The notes below the pieces were generated by a model. That model had not been told where the DNA came from. It made no database searches and saw only the letters and a list, made by a program, of their open reading frames with translations. DNA of 64,000 nucleotides from positions 1 through 64,000 of the forward strand of contig NZ_SPPC01000007.1 of assembly GCF_004570975.1 (NCBI RefSeq), written 5' to 3'. The DNA comes from Barnesiella sp. WM24. GTDB taxonomy: Bacteria; Bacteroidota; Bacteroidia; Bacteroidales; Muribaculaceae. A program made the position numbers and the translations under genes. Of this stretch, positions 1-9,008 are shown piece by piece (positions within the stretch are counted from its first letter, which is position 1; every line of letters starts with the position of its first letter).

Positions 1-49
1 ATAATTGGACACTATAAATTTACGAATTTTTCGCGATAATACCAAGAAA

Positions 50-88
50 ATCAGCCACTTAGTTTTATACTAAATGGCTGATTGTTTT
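50..88 (+). terminator. hairpin terminator of an upstream gene
   Basis: ATCAGCCA pairs with TGGCTGAT, and after one mismatch TTAG pairs with CTAA around a short loop. A T-rich run follows on the + strand. It probably ends a transcript entering from the left of the window. The gene it serves is outside the window. Confidence 0.5.
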
Positions 89-169
89 ATTGTTGGACAG
101 CAGAATTATTATATCGAACTCACGTTAGGTTAATAATAAGAATTTATTTTTAACCAAAATTTTATTGTT

Positions 170-541
170 GTGATTAAAGCGATGTTGTTGGCAGGTTGCG
201 GCGGATTTGTCGGTACCTGCGGCCGATACCTTGTCGGTAAATGGTGTTCCGGAATGTGGCACGGTTCGTTTCCAATGGGCACATTCCTTGTAAACATTAT
301 CGGATGTTTTATCATCGGTCTGTTTTTCGGACTCCTTGAGAAAGCCCATGTGATGACACCCGGTGAAAATGTGCTTCTTATAACCGGTTTCTGCGGTGGT
401 TTCACGACATTCTCATCATTTGCCGACGATATGTGGGTGCTCGGTTCTAAAGGTGACTGGGCTACATTTGCTGCATATCTTGTATTGAGCGTGGTGCTTG
501 GAGTACTGCTCGTATGGGGCGGTCGCGCACTTATCCGTTAA
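170..541 (+). CDS. crcB: fluoride-specific ion channel CrcB/FluC
   Basis: A 123-residue membrane protein of the CrcB/FluC family, a dimeric channel that exports fluoride. Four hydrophobic segments are visible. Family signatures are GTFLVNIIG at residues 37-45, with the conserved Asn42, and GFCGGFTTFSSF at 73-84, the region that holds the central sodium and the fluoride-lining Phe box. An Arg follows the first Gly-rich segment (CGR at 17-19), as in the family. The start is GTG at 170; an ATG four codons later (182) is an alternative. No fluoride riboswitch is apparent in the 169 bases upstream. The gene ends 11 bp inside the convergent ribF gene, so the two 3' ends overlap. Confidence 0.93.
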   Translation: MIKAMLLAGCGGFVGTCGRYLVGKWCSGMWHGSFPMGTFLVNIIGCFIIGLFFGLLEKAHVMTPGENVLLITGFCGGFTTFSSFADDMWVLGSKGDWATFAAYLVLSVVLGVLLVWGGRALIR

Positions 542-1454
542 TCAGGCGACGTGCTTCATCACGGTCATCGGAAAGCTGACGTTTCAGCTCTTCGAGCGAC
601 TGAAAAGCTTGCTCGTGGCGCATGAAGGCTATAAAGTCTACCGCCACGGGCTTGTTGTATAAATCAGCGTCGTAGTCAAAGATATTGACTTCTATCGAGG
701 GCGGGGCATAGGGGCTGTCGACCGTAGGGCGGTGTCCTATGTTGAGCATCCCCGGTCGGGTCGAGCCGTCGGGAAGATGCACGATGACGGCATAGACACC
801 GTTGCCGGGTATCACGCTGTCATTGTCGCAGGGCTCGATATTTGCCGTCGGGAAACCTATCGTGCGCCCGAGTTCCTTCCCGTGGGCTACAGTGCCTGAA
901 AGACGGTAGGGATGTCCAAGCAGTGCCGCCGCTTTCTTTACGTCACAGTCGGCAAGCAGTTGCCTCACCGTAGATGAGCTTACTGCCGGAGCCGCCTCGC
1001 TGTGATATTCATCGGCTGTGTACAGCTTTATGCCGAGGCTGCCGGCTATGTCCCGGTAGGCGTCGGCGCCTTCCGGACGGTCATGTCCGAAGCGGTTGTT
1101 AAATCCCATTACTATGGCGTCGACATTATAGTCGTCATGGAGCATTTTCATGAAGTCGCGGGCCGACATCATGCGTGTGTGCTCGTCAAAGTCAAGCAGG
1201 ATTATATCCTTGACTCCATATTCCGAAAGTTTCTCGACGCGGTCGGCTACCGACATGAGCATGGCAACGCGGCTGCACGGCTTCACGATGTGGCGCGGAT
1301 GACTTCGGAAAGTCACTGCCGCGGGGGTGAGCCGGAGGGCGGCGGCATGGTCACAGAGATTGCGCAGCAAGGCACGGTGTCCTTCATGAACACCGTCAAA
1401 CATTCCCACCGACACTATGCGGCGTGTACTTCTGTCAGGCTTTGTCAACAACAT
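531..1454 (-). CDS. ribF: bifunctional riboflavin kinase / FAD synthetase RibF
   Basis: A 307-residue cytosolic enzyme that phosphorylates riboflavin to FMN and adenylates FMN to FAD. The N-terminal nucleotidyltransferase half carries FDGVHEGH at residues 19-26, the HxGH-type site. The C-terminal flavokinase half carries GFPTAN near residue 200, the PTAN motif that binds ATP and Mg. The length is normal for the family. The ATG at 1454 lies only about 8 bp from a promoter -7 box, so the 5' leader would be a few bases or none. The 3' end overlaps the convergent crcB by 11 bp. Confidence 0.95.
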   Translation of the reverse strand: MLLTKPDRSTRRIVSVGMFDGVHEGHRALLRNLCDHAAALRLTPAAVTFRSHPRHIVKPCSRVAMLMSVADRVEKLSEYGVKDIILLDFDEHTRMMSARDFMKMLHDDYNVDAIVMGFNNRFGHDRPEGADAYRDIAGSLGIKLYTADEYHSEAAPAVSSSTVRQLLADCDVKKAAALLGHPYRLSGTVAHGKELGRTIGFPTANIEPCDNDSVIPGNGVYAVIVHLPDGSTRPGMLNIGHRPTVDSPYAPPSIEVNIFDYDADLYNKPVAVDFIAFMRHEQAFQSLEELKRQLSDDRDEARRLING

Positions 1455-1461
1455 TTCGCTG

Positions 1462-1469
1462 CAAATTTA
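1462..1469 (-). promoter_or_regulatory. Bacteroidota -7 box for ribF
   Basis: The minus strand reads TAAATTTG, a perfect TAnnTTTG box. A TTTG lies 23 bp further upstream, slightly beyond the usual 19-21 bp. Transcription would start about 1457, within a few bases of the ribF ATG. Confidence 0.5.
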
Positions 1470-1473
1470 CGCA

Positions 1474-1517
1474 AAAAATGTGAGGGCGCGGCAAAACTTC
1501 ACGTTTAAACCGCGCCC
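1474..1517 (-). terminator. Rho-independent terminator of the GH115 gene
   Basis: GGGCGCGG (1484-1491) pairs with CCGCGCCC (1510-1517). On the minus strand the hairpin is followed by a run of six T. It lies downstream of the GH115 stop and just upstream of the ribF promoter, so it separates the two minus-strand genes. Confidence 0.7.
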
Positions 1518-1634
1518 CATATCCGCAATATCAGCTAGGCGATGGCTTGCAGGATGTTACCACCAAAATCCACACTCGCCCGATAAATTGCCTGTATCTG
1601 GTGCTGTTGTCGCTTAATTGCCTGATGCCGGCGG

Positions 1635-4175
1635 TTATCGCGACTTTGGCGATTCGACACCGTGCAGGTAGGCAGGGCTGTAGCCTCCGAAGTCTACAAC
1701 GATTTTCTCAAACACCACACCCGGGTCAAGCGGCGACAGGGTGAGGGTCGACATTCCGTCGCTGTCGCGGGTCACGTCAAGGCTTATCGTGCTTTCCACG
1801 ACACGGCGTGCCACGGTCGGGTAAAATACCGTGTAGACATTTTCCGGGTCTTCGTTGAGGTTATGGTTGAAATTGACGGTCTCCGCTGCCGCACCTTCAA
1901 ATCCGGCAGTGTAGCGGTGTCCGTCGCGGTTCTTGAACGCGAGTGTCGACTTTACCACTACCGTCACCTCGGCTTTCTTCACCGAGTCGGGGAGTGCCAT
2001 CCTGTAAGAGAGCGATGCCCCTGCCGGGTCGGCTGTATAAGGCATTGCCGCTATTCCGCTCAATGTTCTGCCGAGGTCGGGTATCACGGTCCATCGCGTT
2101 CCGGCGGCATCGGTCGAGCGGTTGAAATGTTCCGCCTCGATTGCCACATATCCCTTGCCGTCGTCGGTAAAGGTGTATCCTCCCGTCTTGTCGCTGTCGG
2201 CGATGCGTTTTACCTCAGGGAGCATGTCGGCGGGGAAATTATCGTTCCATGATGTGTATCCGATATGTTTCTGGGTCATCATGCCACGCCATTTTCCTCC
2301 GGCTATATCTTCGTTATACTGACGGCATAGTTCGGCGTCGCGAGCAAAGCAGCGCTCCACATTGTCGGCATAGCGGTCGGCTTCCGGATCGTCCTGCGCG
2401 TAGAGATAGTGGTTCATCGCCTGTGAGTAATACATCTCGTAGAGATTGGACATAGCCTGAACGGGAAACAGCACCAGCTCGCGGTAAGCGTCACGGTGTT
2501 CCAGCTCCATTTCGATATACAGGCGCAGCGCCTCAGCCTCGAGTCGCGCGTAGTCGTCGGCAACCTGCTTCCATTCGCCCGTGGCGAGATTGTAGGTGGA
2601 GGCGTCGAGCATCTCCGGAGTCACCCTGCCGTTATACTTGCTGTAAAGATTGATGATGCGTGCCGCTTCATCGGCGTGACGTTCGCCGAATATGCTGCGG
2701 CAGAAATCGCGCGTGTGCTCCTTTATATTGTCGACGGTAAATGCCTCCGGGTTCCACGCCATGTCAAGAAACAGTGTAATCGGATATTCCATCGGCTTGA
2801 GGTCGCCGACATTGAGTATCCACAGGCGGTCTACGCCATAGTCGTAGGTGAGCCTGAGCTGTTCCCACATGTTCTGTACCGGCGTTACGTTGATCCATTT
2901 TGTGTTGCGGGGCGCTCCCACATAGTCTACGTGGTAATACATTCCCCAGCCGCCGGGGTGTTTTCTCTCCTTCTCGTCGGGCAGACGGCGCACATTGCCC
3001 CAGTTGTCGTCACAGAGAAGCATCGTCACGTCGTCGGGCACCCTCATGCCCTTGTCGTAATAGTCAAGCACCTCTTTGTACAGCGCCCACACCTGCGGGC
3101 GTTCATTCGCCTTTTTGCCGGTCTCGCGGGCTATGATTTTACGCTGGTTGGCAACGATACGCTCCATCAGCTGGATGTCGGTGGCATCTCCCATCGCTTC
3201 GTCGCCGTCGCCACGCATGCCTATGGTCACTATATCCTCGGTGTCTTTCAGACGTTTCACGCCCTCGGCAAAGAAGCTGTCAAGGTTGTCGCTGTTGGTG
3301 TTATAGTTCCATGCGCCATATTTCCCACGGTTGCGGGCATACTCCTGGTGGTTTCTGCCCATAGGTTCATGATGTGACGTGCCCATGATTATGCCCATGC
3401 GGTCGGCGGTCGCCGAATTTTCCGGGTCGTCGGCATAGAATGCCCATGACCACATGGCAGGCCACATGAAATTTGCTTTCAGTCGGAGCAGCAGCTCAAA
3501 CACGTCGGCATAGAAGCGATGGTCGCCGTAAGAGGTCCCGTAATGGTTCTTCACCCAGCTTGTCAGACACGGCGCCTCGTCGTTGAGGAATATTCCGCGG
3601 TATCTTACAGCCGGCTCCCCGTCGCTGTACACTCCGGGCATGACATATACATTGTCGCGTGGAGTGACAGCCACATCGGCCCACCAATACCAGGGCGATA
3701 CGCCCATCTGGCGCGACAGCTCGTAAATGCCGTAGACGGCGCCTCGGCGGTCACTGCCCGCAATCACTACTGCGCGGTCCACTCCCTCGGCGGGATTGTC
3801 GACCACCCGTAGGAGATATTTCTCGCGCTTTCCTTTAAGCTCTTTGCCGTCAATCACCTTCTCTTTGATAAGACGGTCAATGACAGGAGTGCCGATGGTC
3901 CCCACGATTATACACTCTTTCTGGGGAGTGGCGGCAATCTCGGCATCGGTGCCGGTAACCCTGCCGAAATCTGACGCAAGCGATTTTGCCGCTATTGCCA
4001 CGGCTTCATCGGCGCCGCGGTCGACATACAAGGGTACAGGCTTGCCGCCCGACACGATTGAAAACGCCTCTCCGGAGTCACCGGGAAGAAATGTGATAAA
4101 TTGTTCCGCCCCTACCGCCACAAGCGAGCAGATGGCAATAATGATTGATAAAAAATAAAACCTCATTGCAAACAT
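1635..4175 (-). CDS. secreted GH115 family glycosidase (xylan alpha-glucuronidase type)
   Basis: About 846 residues, with an N-terminal signal peptide (hydrophobic stretch followed by VGAEQ). The layout matches glycoside hydrolase family 115: an N-terminal alpha/beta domain, a catalytic barrel containing SHHEPM near residue 268 and many aromatic patches, and a C-terminal beta domain. Characterised GH115 enzymes remove 1,2-linked (4-O-methyl-)glucuronic acid from xylan side chains; use of xylan here is inferred from the family. The start is set at 4175 because a perfect promoter (TTTG 4221-4224, N20, TAAATTTG 4193-4200, minus strand) puts the first transcribed base near 4187, which excludes the upstream in-frame ATG at 4223. 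A GGAGG also precedes 4175; the ATG at 4166 is possible. It is a single gene, not part of a SusC/SusD locus in this window. Confidence 0.88.
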   Translation of the reverse strand: MFAMRFYFLSIIIAICSLVAVGAEQFITFLPGDSGEAFSIVSGGKPVPLYVDRGADEAVAIAAKSLASDFGRVTGTDAEIAATPQKECIIVGTIGTPVIDRLIKEKVIDGKELKGKREKYLLRVVDNPAEGVDRAVVIAGSDRRGAVYGIYELSRQMGVSPWYWWADVAVTPRDNVYVMPGVYSDGEPAVRYRGIFLNDEAPCLTSWVKNHYGTSYGDHRFYADVFELLLRLKANFMWPAMWSWAFYADDPENSATADRMGIIMGTSHHEPMGRNHQEYARNRGKYGAWNYNTNSDNLDSFFAEGVKRLKDTEDIVTIGMRGDGDEAMGDATDIQLMERIVANQRKIIARETGKKANERPQVWALYKEVLDYYDKGMRVPDDVTMLLCDDNWGNVRRLPDEKERKHPGGWGMYYHVDYVGAPRNTKWINVTPVQNMWEQLRLTYDYGVDRLWILNVGDLKPMEYPITLFLDMAWNPEAFTVDNIKEHTRDFCRSIFGERHADEAARIINLYSKYNGRVTPEMLDASTYNLATGEWKQVADDYARLEAEALRLYIEMELEHRDAYRELVLFPVQAMSNLYEMYYSQAMNHYLYAQDDPEADRYADNVERCFARDAELCRQYNEDIAGGKWRGMMTQKHIGYTSWNDNFPADMLPEVKRIADSDKTGGYTFTDDGKGYVAIEAEHFNRSTDAAGTRWTVIPDLGRTLSGIAAMPYTADPAGASLSYRMALPDSVKKAEVTVVVKSTLAFKNRDGHRYTAGFEGAAAETVNFNHNLNEDPENVYTVFYPTVARRVVESTISLDVTRDSDGMSTLTLSPLDPGVVFEKIVVDFGGYSPAYLHGVESPKSR

Positions 4176-4192
4176 TAGATTGATTACTCCTC

Positions 4193-4224
4193 CAAATTTA
4201 ACACTTTTCCTGTAGTTTGCCAAA
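4193..4224 (-). promoter_or_regulatory. promoter of the GH115 gene
   Basis: On the minus strand TTTG (4224-4221), a 20 bp spacer, then TAAATTTG (4200-4193) match the Bacteroidota housekeeping consensus exactly. It fixes the translation start downstream of about 4187. Confidence 0.7.
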
Positions 4225-4322
4225 TCAATCGCTTCAGTAGCTGTGTCGGATATATTCGGATATATTTAATGAAGTCGTGCTGATTTTTTTGGTTAATTAA
4301 TCTCACTTAGCGGAATTCTGCT

Positions 4323-4330
4323 TAACTTTG
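4323..4330 (+). promoter_or_regulatory. -7 box upstream of nhaD
   Basis: TAACTTTG matches the Bacteroidota -7 consensus 56 bp before the nhaD ATG. No clear TTTG is found at the expected distance upstream. Confidence 0.4.
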
Positions 4331-4385
4331 CAGCGCAAAAACTATACCTTATTTTTTACTTACCATTAAAAATCACTAAGCTGCA

Positions 4386-5777
4386 ATGATTACAACTTTG
4401 CTAATCATCTTCGTGGTCGGATATATAGCTATCGCTCTCGAGCATCCGCTGAAGATTGACAAGACCGCCTCTGCGCTTCTGCTGGGCATGATTCTATGGA
4501 TTATTTATGCTATCGGTGCCGAATCGATTGTCCCCGAGGTGGCGGGAGAGCATTTCCGTCGTTTTGTAGAGGACCATCCCGCGCTTGCCGGTGAATCTAC
4601 AGCCCATCAGGCACTCCAGTATGTGCTCAACGTCAATATTATCGAGCATCTCGGCGACATCTGCCAGACACTGCTCTTCCTTATCGGTGCCATGACTATC
4701 GTCGAACTTATCGACGTTCACGGAGGATTCCGCGTCATCACCGACCGCATCACCACCCGCGACAAGCGTCGGCTGCTCTGGATTATCGGTTTCTGCACAT
4801 TCTTCATGTCGGCAATCCTTGACAATCTCACTACCTCCATTGTCATGCTGATGCTTCTCCGCAAGCTTGTCAGCGACCCCAAGGAGCGCTGGCTCTTCGC
4901 CGCCTCCATCGTGATTGCCGCCAACAGCGGTGGCGCATGGTCGCCTATCGGCGATGTGACCACCATCATGCTCTGGGTCAAGGGCAATGTCACCTCCGCG
5001 GCACTTATCAAGTATATACTCCTGCCGAGCCTCGTGTCCATGATATTGCCGCTTGCCATTGTGGCGTCGCGACTGAAAGGCGAGCTTAAGCCTGTGACAG
5101 CCTCCGCTACGGTAAACACCAATATCACTCCCCGCGAGCAGCTCACCATATTCTGTCTTGGTGTAGGCGGTCTTATATTTGTCCCTGTGTTCAAGTCGAT
5201 AACCCATCTGCCCCCGTTTATCGGAATCCTCTTCGTGCTTGGATTCCTCTGGGTGTTTACCGAGATATTCTACAACGCCAAGATGCTTGAAAAGGCTGAG
5301 GAACACCGTATCCCCAAGGTTATAGCGCGTGTCGACATGCCTTCTATCCTCTTCTTCCTCGGCATTCTCATGGCTGTCGCCGTGTTGCAGTCGACCGGCA
5401 TCCTGTCATGGATTGCCGTTGTGCTTGACGAAAAGATTCACAACATCTACATCATAGACGTGCTGCTTGGCATTCTGTCATCTATTGTCGACAATGTGCC
5501 GCTTGTAGCCGGTGTGATGGGCATGTATCCTGTCGCCGACCCGTCGTCAGTGGGCTATGCCGCCAATTTTGTCATCGACGGCACTTTCTGGGAGCTTCTC
5601 TCTTACTGTGCCGGAGTGGGCGGCAGCATGCTTATTATCGGTTCGGCTGCCGGTGTCATTGCCATGGGCATCGAGAAAATCAGCTTCGGATGGTATCTGA
5701 AAAACTTCACCTGGCTCGCTTTTATCGGCTACATAGCCGGTGTAGGTGTCTACCTGCTTGAAAAGCTGATATTCTGA
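4386..5777 (+). CDS. nhaD: Na+/H+ antiporter NhaD
   Basis: A 463-residue polytopic inner-membrane protein of the NhaD/ArsB ion-transporter superfamily, which exchanges sodium (or lithium) for protons. The protein begins directly with a transmembrane helix, then EHPLKIDKTASALLLG, a typical NhaD N-terminus. Central polar membrane motifs DNLTTS and SGGAWSPIGDVTT, and the later SSIVDNVPLVAG, are the family's two conserved ion-path segments. Roughly a dozen hydrophobic helices can be drawn. It is transcribed away from the GH115 gene and appears monocistronic, 45 bp before the next gene, which has its own -7 box. Confidence 0.92.
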   Translation: MITTLLIIFVVGYIAIALEHPLKIDKTASALLLGMILWIIYAIGAESIVPEVAGEHFRRFVEDHPALAGESTAHQALQYVLNVNIIEHLGDICQTLLFLIGAMTIVELIDVHGGFRVITDRITTRDKRRLLWIIGFCTFFMSAILDNLTTSIVMLMLLRKLVSDPKERWLFAASIVIAANSGGAWSPIGDVTTIMLWVKGNVTSAALIKYILLPSLVSMILPLAIVASRLKGELKPVTASATVNTNITPREQLTIFCLGVGGLIFVPVFKSITHLPPFIGILFVLGFLWVFTEIFYNAKMLEKAEEHRIPKVIARVDMPSILFFLGILMAVAVLQSTGILSWIAVVLDEKIHNIYIIDVLLGILSSIVDNVPLVAGVMGMYPVADPSSVGYAANFVIDGTFWELLSYCAGVGGSMLIIGSAAGVIAMGIEKISFGWYLKNFTWLAFIGYIAGVGVYLLEKLIF

Positions 5778-5809
5778 ATCCCTTGATTCCGCGCGTCGGG
5801 ATTATTTTG

Positions 5810-5817
5810 TAACTTTG
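5810..5817 (+). promoter_or_regulatory. -7 box directly in front of the U32 gene
   Basis: TAACTTTG ends 5 bp before the ATG at 5823. If used in the normal way, transcription begins at or next to the start codon, giving a leaderless or nearly leaderless mRNA. The -33 match is weak (a TTG with a 24 bp gap). Confidence 0.45.
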
Positions 5818-5822
5818 CCGCC

Positions 5823-7091
5823 ATGAAAAGATCAGAGTTTGAGATAATGGCTCCCGTCGGGAGCTACGAGTCGCTTCACGCGGCGATTGAGGCGGGTGCC
5901 GATGCCGTCTATTTCGGCATCGAGGGGCTTAACATGAGGTCACGCTCATCCAATAATTTCACCCTCGACGACCTCCACTCGATAGCGGCTACATGCCGTG
6001 AACGCGGCGTGAAGACCTATCTTACCGTAAACACGGTGATCTACGATGACGACATAGAGAAGTGTCATGCGATAATCGACGCAGCACGCGAGGCGTCGAT
6101 TACCGCTATTATAGCGAGCGATGTAGCTGCGATAATGTATGCCCGTCAAGTGGGCGTGGAGGTCCACATATCCACCCAGGTCAACGTCACCAACATAGAG
6201 GCAGTAAGGTTTTATGCACAGTATGCCGATGTCGTGGTGCTTGCCCGCGAGGTCGACCTGGAGCGCGTCGCTCTTATCCACCGTCAGATTGAGGAGCAGC
6301 AGATACGCGGGCCTCACGGTGAGCTTGTGCGCATCGAGATGTTCTGCCACGGGGCGCTCTGCATGGCGGTGTCGGGAAAGTGCTATCTCAGTCTGCATGA
6401 GCTTAACTCAAGCGCCAACCGTGGTGCCTGCACACAGATATGCCGCCGCGGATACACTGTGCGTGACCGCGAGACGGGAGAGGAGCTTGATGTGGAAAAT
6501 CAATATATAATGTCGCCCAAGGACCTGAAGACCATTCATTTCCTAAACAAGATGATTGATGCCGGAGTGAGGGTGTTCAAGATTGAAGGCAGGGCTCGCG
6601 GTCCAGAGTATGTCAAGATTGCCGTGGAATGTTACAACGAGGCTATCAACTCGGTGATCGACGGCACTTACTCGGAAGAGAAGATTGCCGCCTGGGACGA
6701 GCGCCTTGACCGAATATTCAACCGTGGATTCTGGAACGGATATTATCTCGGTCAGCGGCTCGGCGAGTGGACTTCAAAATATGGCTCTTCCGCGACACGC
6801 ACAAAGGTCTATGCGGCAAAGGGTGTCAGATATTTCAGCAATATAGGTGTCGCCGAGTTCCTTATGGAGAGCGGTGAGCTGAATGTGGGCGACGAGATTG
6901 TGATTACCGGGCCTACTACCGGAGCGATAATAATGACGCTCGACGAGATTCGCGTCGACCTCAAGCCGGTGGAGCGCACTGTCAAAGGCGAGCGTTTTTC
7001 AATAAAAGTTCCTGCCAAGATACGCCCGAGCGACAAATTGTACCGCTGGGAGTCGACCGAAGAGCTGAAGAAACGAAAAACATCGAAATAA
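5823..7091 (+). CDS. peptidase U32 family protein, TrhP/YegQ-like tRNA hydroxylation enzyme
   Basis: A 422-residue cytosolic protein of the U32 family. The opening residues (EIMAPVGSYESLHAAIEAGADAVYFG) are the usual U32 barrel start. The family signature EMFCHGALCMAVSGKC is at 171-186, and further Cys at 202 and 206 give a Cys cluster (174, 179, 186, 202, 206) of the kind that could hold an iron-sulfur centre. Members of this group (E. coli TrhP, formerly YegQ) act with prephenate-derived chemistry in 5-hydroxyuridine formation at tRNA position 34. Others were described as collagenases, a role less likely here because there is no signal peptide. The function is assigned from family only. Confidence 0.85.
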   Translation: MKRSEFEIMAPVGSYESLHAAIEAGADAVYFGIEGLNMRSRSSNNFTLDDLHSIAATCRERGVKTYLTVNTVIYDDDIEKCHAIIDAAREASITAIIASDVAAIMYARQVGVEVHISTQVNVTNIEAVRFYAQYADVVVLAREVDLERVALIHRQIEEQQIRGPHGELVRIEMFCHGALCMAVSGKCYLSLHELNSSANRGACTQICRRGYTVRDRETGEELDVENQYIMSPKDLKTIHFLNKMIDAGVRVFKIEGRARGPEYVKIAVECYNEAINSVIDGTYSEEKIAAWDERLDRIFNRGFWNGYYLGQRLGEWTSKYGSSATRTKVYAAKGVRYFSNIGVAEFLMESGELNVGDEIVITGPTTGAIIMTLDEIRVDLKPVERTVKGERFSIKVPAKIRPSDKLYRWESTEELKKRKTSK

Positions 7092-7147
7092 ATGTGAAAT
7101 TTATTGAAATGACGTGTGTGCCATTATGAATTGACTTCATAATTTGG

Positions 7148-7155
7148 TATCTTTG
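7148..7155 (+). promoter_or_regulatory. -7 box upstream of the NlpC/P60 gene
   Basis: TATCTTTG matches TAnnTTTG and lies 47 bp before the ATG at 7202. No good -33 element is found at 19-21 bp. Confidence 0.4.
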
Positions 7156-7201
7156 TGAAGGTAGATTACATAACCTTAACCACAAGACACATCATTTATT
7201 A

Positions 7202-7789
7202 ATGAAACATCTGATTACCCGCCTGTTGACGGGGGTGATTATGCTGAGTGCCTTTGCTATGCCTCTTAATGCTGTTTCACCGCTTGAGTCAACACAACAT
7301 ATAGCTTCTGTCGACGTGACCTCAGTCAATCGATGGACTCCCGAGCTTCCTGCTGAATTTCGTCTGAAGACAGTGGAGGAAGATGCCTCGCCTGCATTTG
7401 TCGAGGATCTTCTTGATTATGCCCGCAGCTTCAAGGGGCTGCGCTATCGCAGGGGTGGAAAGACTCCCAAGGGATTTGACTGTTCAGGTTTTACGGGCTA
7501 TGTGTTCCGTCAGTTCGGACTGTCGCTCGGCGCCTCTTCACGCGACCAGTACCGTCAAGGCGAGTCGATAGAGCGCGAATCTCTTCAGCCCGGTGACCTT
7601 GTCTTTTTCAGCGGACGCCGCGGCGGCACAAAAAGTGTCGGTCATGTAGGCATCGTGACACGCGTGGGCGACGACGGGAAATCGTTTCATTTCATTCACT
7701 CCGCGTGCAGCTCCGGCATTACCGAGAGTCACTCTTCCGAGCCTTACTACAGCCGTCGTTACGTCGGTGCGCGTCGTGTCGCCGACTGA
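7202..7789 (+). CDS. secreted NlpC/P60 (C40) peptidoglycan hydrolase
   Basis: 195 residues with an N-terminal signal peptide (about residues 1-24, ending near LNA). The C-terminal NlpC/P60 domain starts about residue 68 and has the catalytic triad in order: Cys94 in FDCSGF, His148 in GHVGIV, and His166 in FIHSAC. These papain-like enzymes cut cell-wall stem peptides, usually between D-Glu and the diamino acid. The protein would act in the periplasm. Its 3' end overlaps the convergent PepSY gene by 71 bp. Confidence 0.92.
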   Translation: MKHLITRLLTGVIMLSAFAMPLNAVSPLESTQHIASVDVTSVNRWTPELPAEFRLKTVEEDASPAFVEDLLDYARSFKGLRYRRGGKTPKGFDCSGFTGYVFRQFGLSLGASSRDQYRQGESIERESLQPGDLVFFSGRRGGTKSVGHVGIVTRVGDDGKSFHFIHSACSSGITESHSSEPYYSRRYVGARRVAD

Positions 7790-8861
7790 TGCGCCTCCAC
7801 CACATTATGTAGCCCCCTGCGGGAAGCAGTGCACCGGTAAGTGCGGCAAGCGCCCAGATTATCCTGGTTGTTATTCCACCAAACGAGCCGGTGTGTATCG
7901 ACCTTATCCATCCGCGCAGTTTAGTGTCTTTTGCCGCGTCGCGGTAATATTGTGCAGTCTTTATTTCCCCGTTGTTTTCAAATGTGTAGAAGTCATAGGC
8001 TCTTGTGTTGCCCTTTGACTTGTAATAGCCGTAAGCCTTGTTGGGAGCTATCGCCACAAGGTCATAGCCGTTTTGGGCGGCTTCGAGATGGTGAAATGCG
8101 TTATCCCAGCCTTTTAGCAGCTCTTCGTCAAGGCGTGGGTTGCCGGGGTCTATGTCAAGGCGCGTAGGGCTTTTCTGAACCGGAGCTTCTGCGCCAAACA
8201 GATTGTAAAACGCTATCCTGTACCACTCAAATGACCATGTGAGACCTGTGAGCGACATGACCAGCAGAAAGAGGCTTGCCCCGGTTCCTGCAACTCCGTG
8301 GAGTGACATGTTCAATTGCGCGATACTCTGCCTGCGCCATCCGCGCAGCGACAGCCGGTGACGGTGTCTGATGCTGATGACGAGTCCGCTTGCCACGATT
8401 ATCGCCAAAGCCGCCGCCGTCAGTCCGGTGATATATTTCCCGTGAATCCATATCCCCTCTGCAGGGCGCGAGTCGAGCAGGGTGCGGTGAAGGCGTTTCA
8501 CCGTAGCAAAAAATTTTGTCTCGCCCTTTGTGCCGAGTATTTCACCTGTGTATTGATTGACAAATACTGTCGAGTGGCTGTCATCGGAGGTCTTCACCCC
8601 GTAGCTCCTGTCGGGGTCGGCGCTTATCTCCACGCCGGTCACCTTTACCTCGTCGGGCAGCGACATCATCACCTTCCCTACAATCGAGTCGATGCTGCAA
8701 GGCTTGTCGCCACGCTTTTCCACATAGTAGTAATCGAGGTTAAGAAACTCGATGATGTCGTCTTGGAGCGCAAGCATCGCTCCTGTCGCGCAGATTATCG
8801 TGACCAGCACCCCAAACGGGATGGAAAGATACAGGTGGATTTTGTGGCTTCTCGATTGCAT
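7719..8861 (-). CDS. PepSY-associated transmembrane protein
   Basis: A 380-residue inner-membrane protein. Helix 1 lies at about residues 10-31, followed by a periplasmic PepSY-like segment (VGKVMMSLPDEVKVTGVEI...), helix 2 near 165-185, helix 3 near 205-225, a second periplasmic region, and a last helix ending in GYIMWW. This layout is that of the PepSY_TM family, often linked to iron-siderophore uptake or ferric reduction. No such genes are adjacent here, so the substrate is unknown. The basic, low-complexity C-terminus is read through the antisense of the NlpC gene end, a 71 bp overlap; the real stop is as given but the tail may not be conserved. Confidence 0.82.
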   Translation of the reverse strand: MQSRSHKIHLYLSIPFGVLVTIICATGAMLALQDDIIEFLNLDYYYVEKRGDKPCSIDSIVGKVMMSLPDEVKVTGVEISADPDRSYGVKTSDDSHSTVFVNQYTGEILGTKGETKFFATVKRLHRTLLDSRPAEGIWIHGKYITGLTAAALAIIVASGLVISIRHRHRLSLRGWRRQSIAQLNMSLHGVAGTGASLFLLVMSLTGLTWSFEWYRIAFYNLFGAEAPVQKSPTRLDIDPGNPRLDEELLKGWDNAFHHLEAAQNGYDLVAIAPNKAYGYYKSKGNTRAYDFYTFENNGEIKTAQYYRDAAKDTKLRGWIRSIHTGSFGGITTRIIWALAALTGALLPAGGYIMWWRRISRRHDAHRRNDGCSKARKSDSR

Positions 8862-9008
8862 AAGATGATTTAACTATTGATTGATAAACAATAATGGCTG
8901 TCATTTCGTTTTATTGGCAAAGACAGGAGACAGGTGACAGGAATCTTAATTCCACTCCACTGCGGATGAAATCGCCGCAATCACCTCTCCGAGATGACAA
9001 CAATATTT
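8862..9008. other. intergenic region upstream of the PepSY gene
   Basis: No convincing ORF is found here. The stretch holds three near-perfect copies of a 7 bp unit (GACAGGA/GACAGGT) at about 8922-8941 and a small hairpin (TGCGG 8961-8965 with CCGCA 8975-8979). A TCACCTC at 8981-8987 can pair with the 5' arm of the terminator at 9009. It presumably also holds the minus-strand promoter of the PepSY gene, which could not be recognised. Confidence 0.4.

Noticed and set aside
1-169. Fluoride riboswitch upstream of crcB
   Set aside because: The conserved crcB-motif blocks are not visible; only a terminator hairpin of the previous gene is present.
7719-7789. Frameshift at the end of the PepSY gene
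   Set aside because: The long overlap with the NlpC gene looked suspicious, but the frame is open without a break and the last helix is intact, so a read-through tail is the simpler reading.
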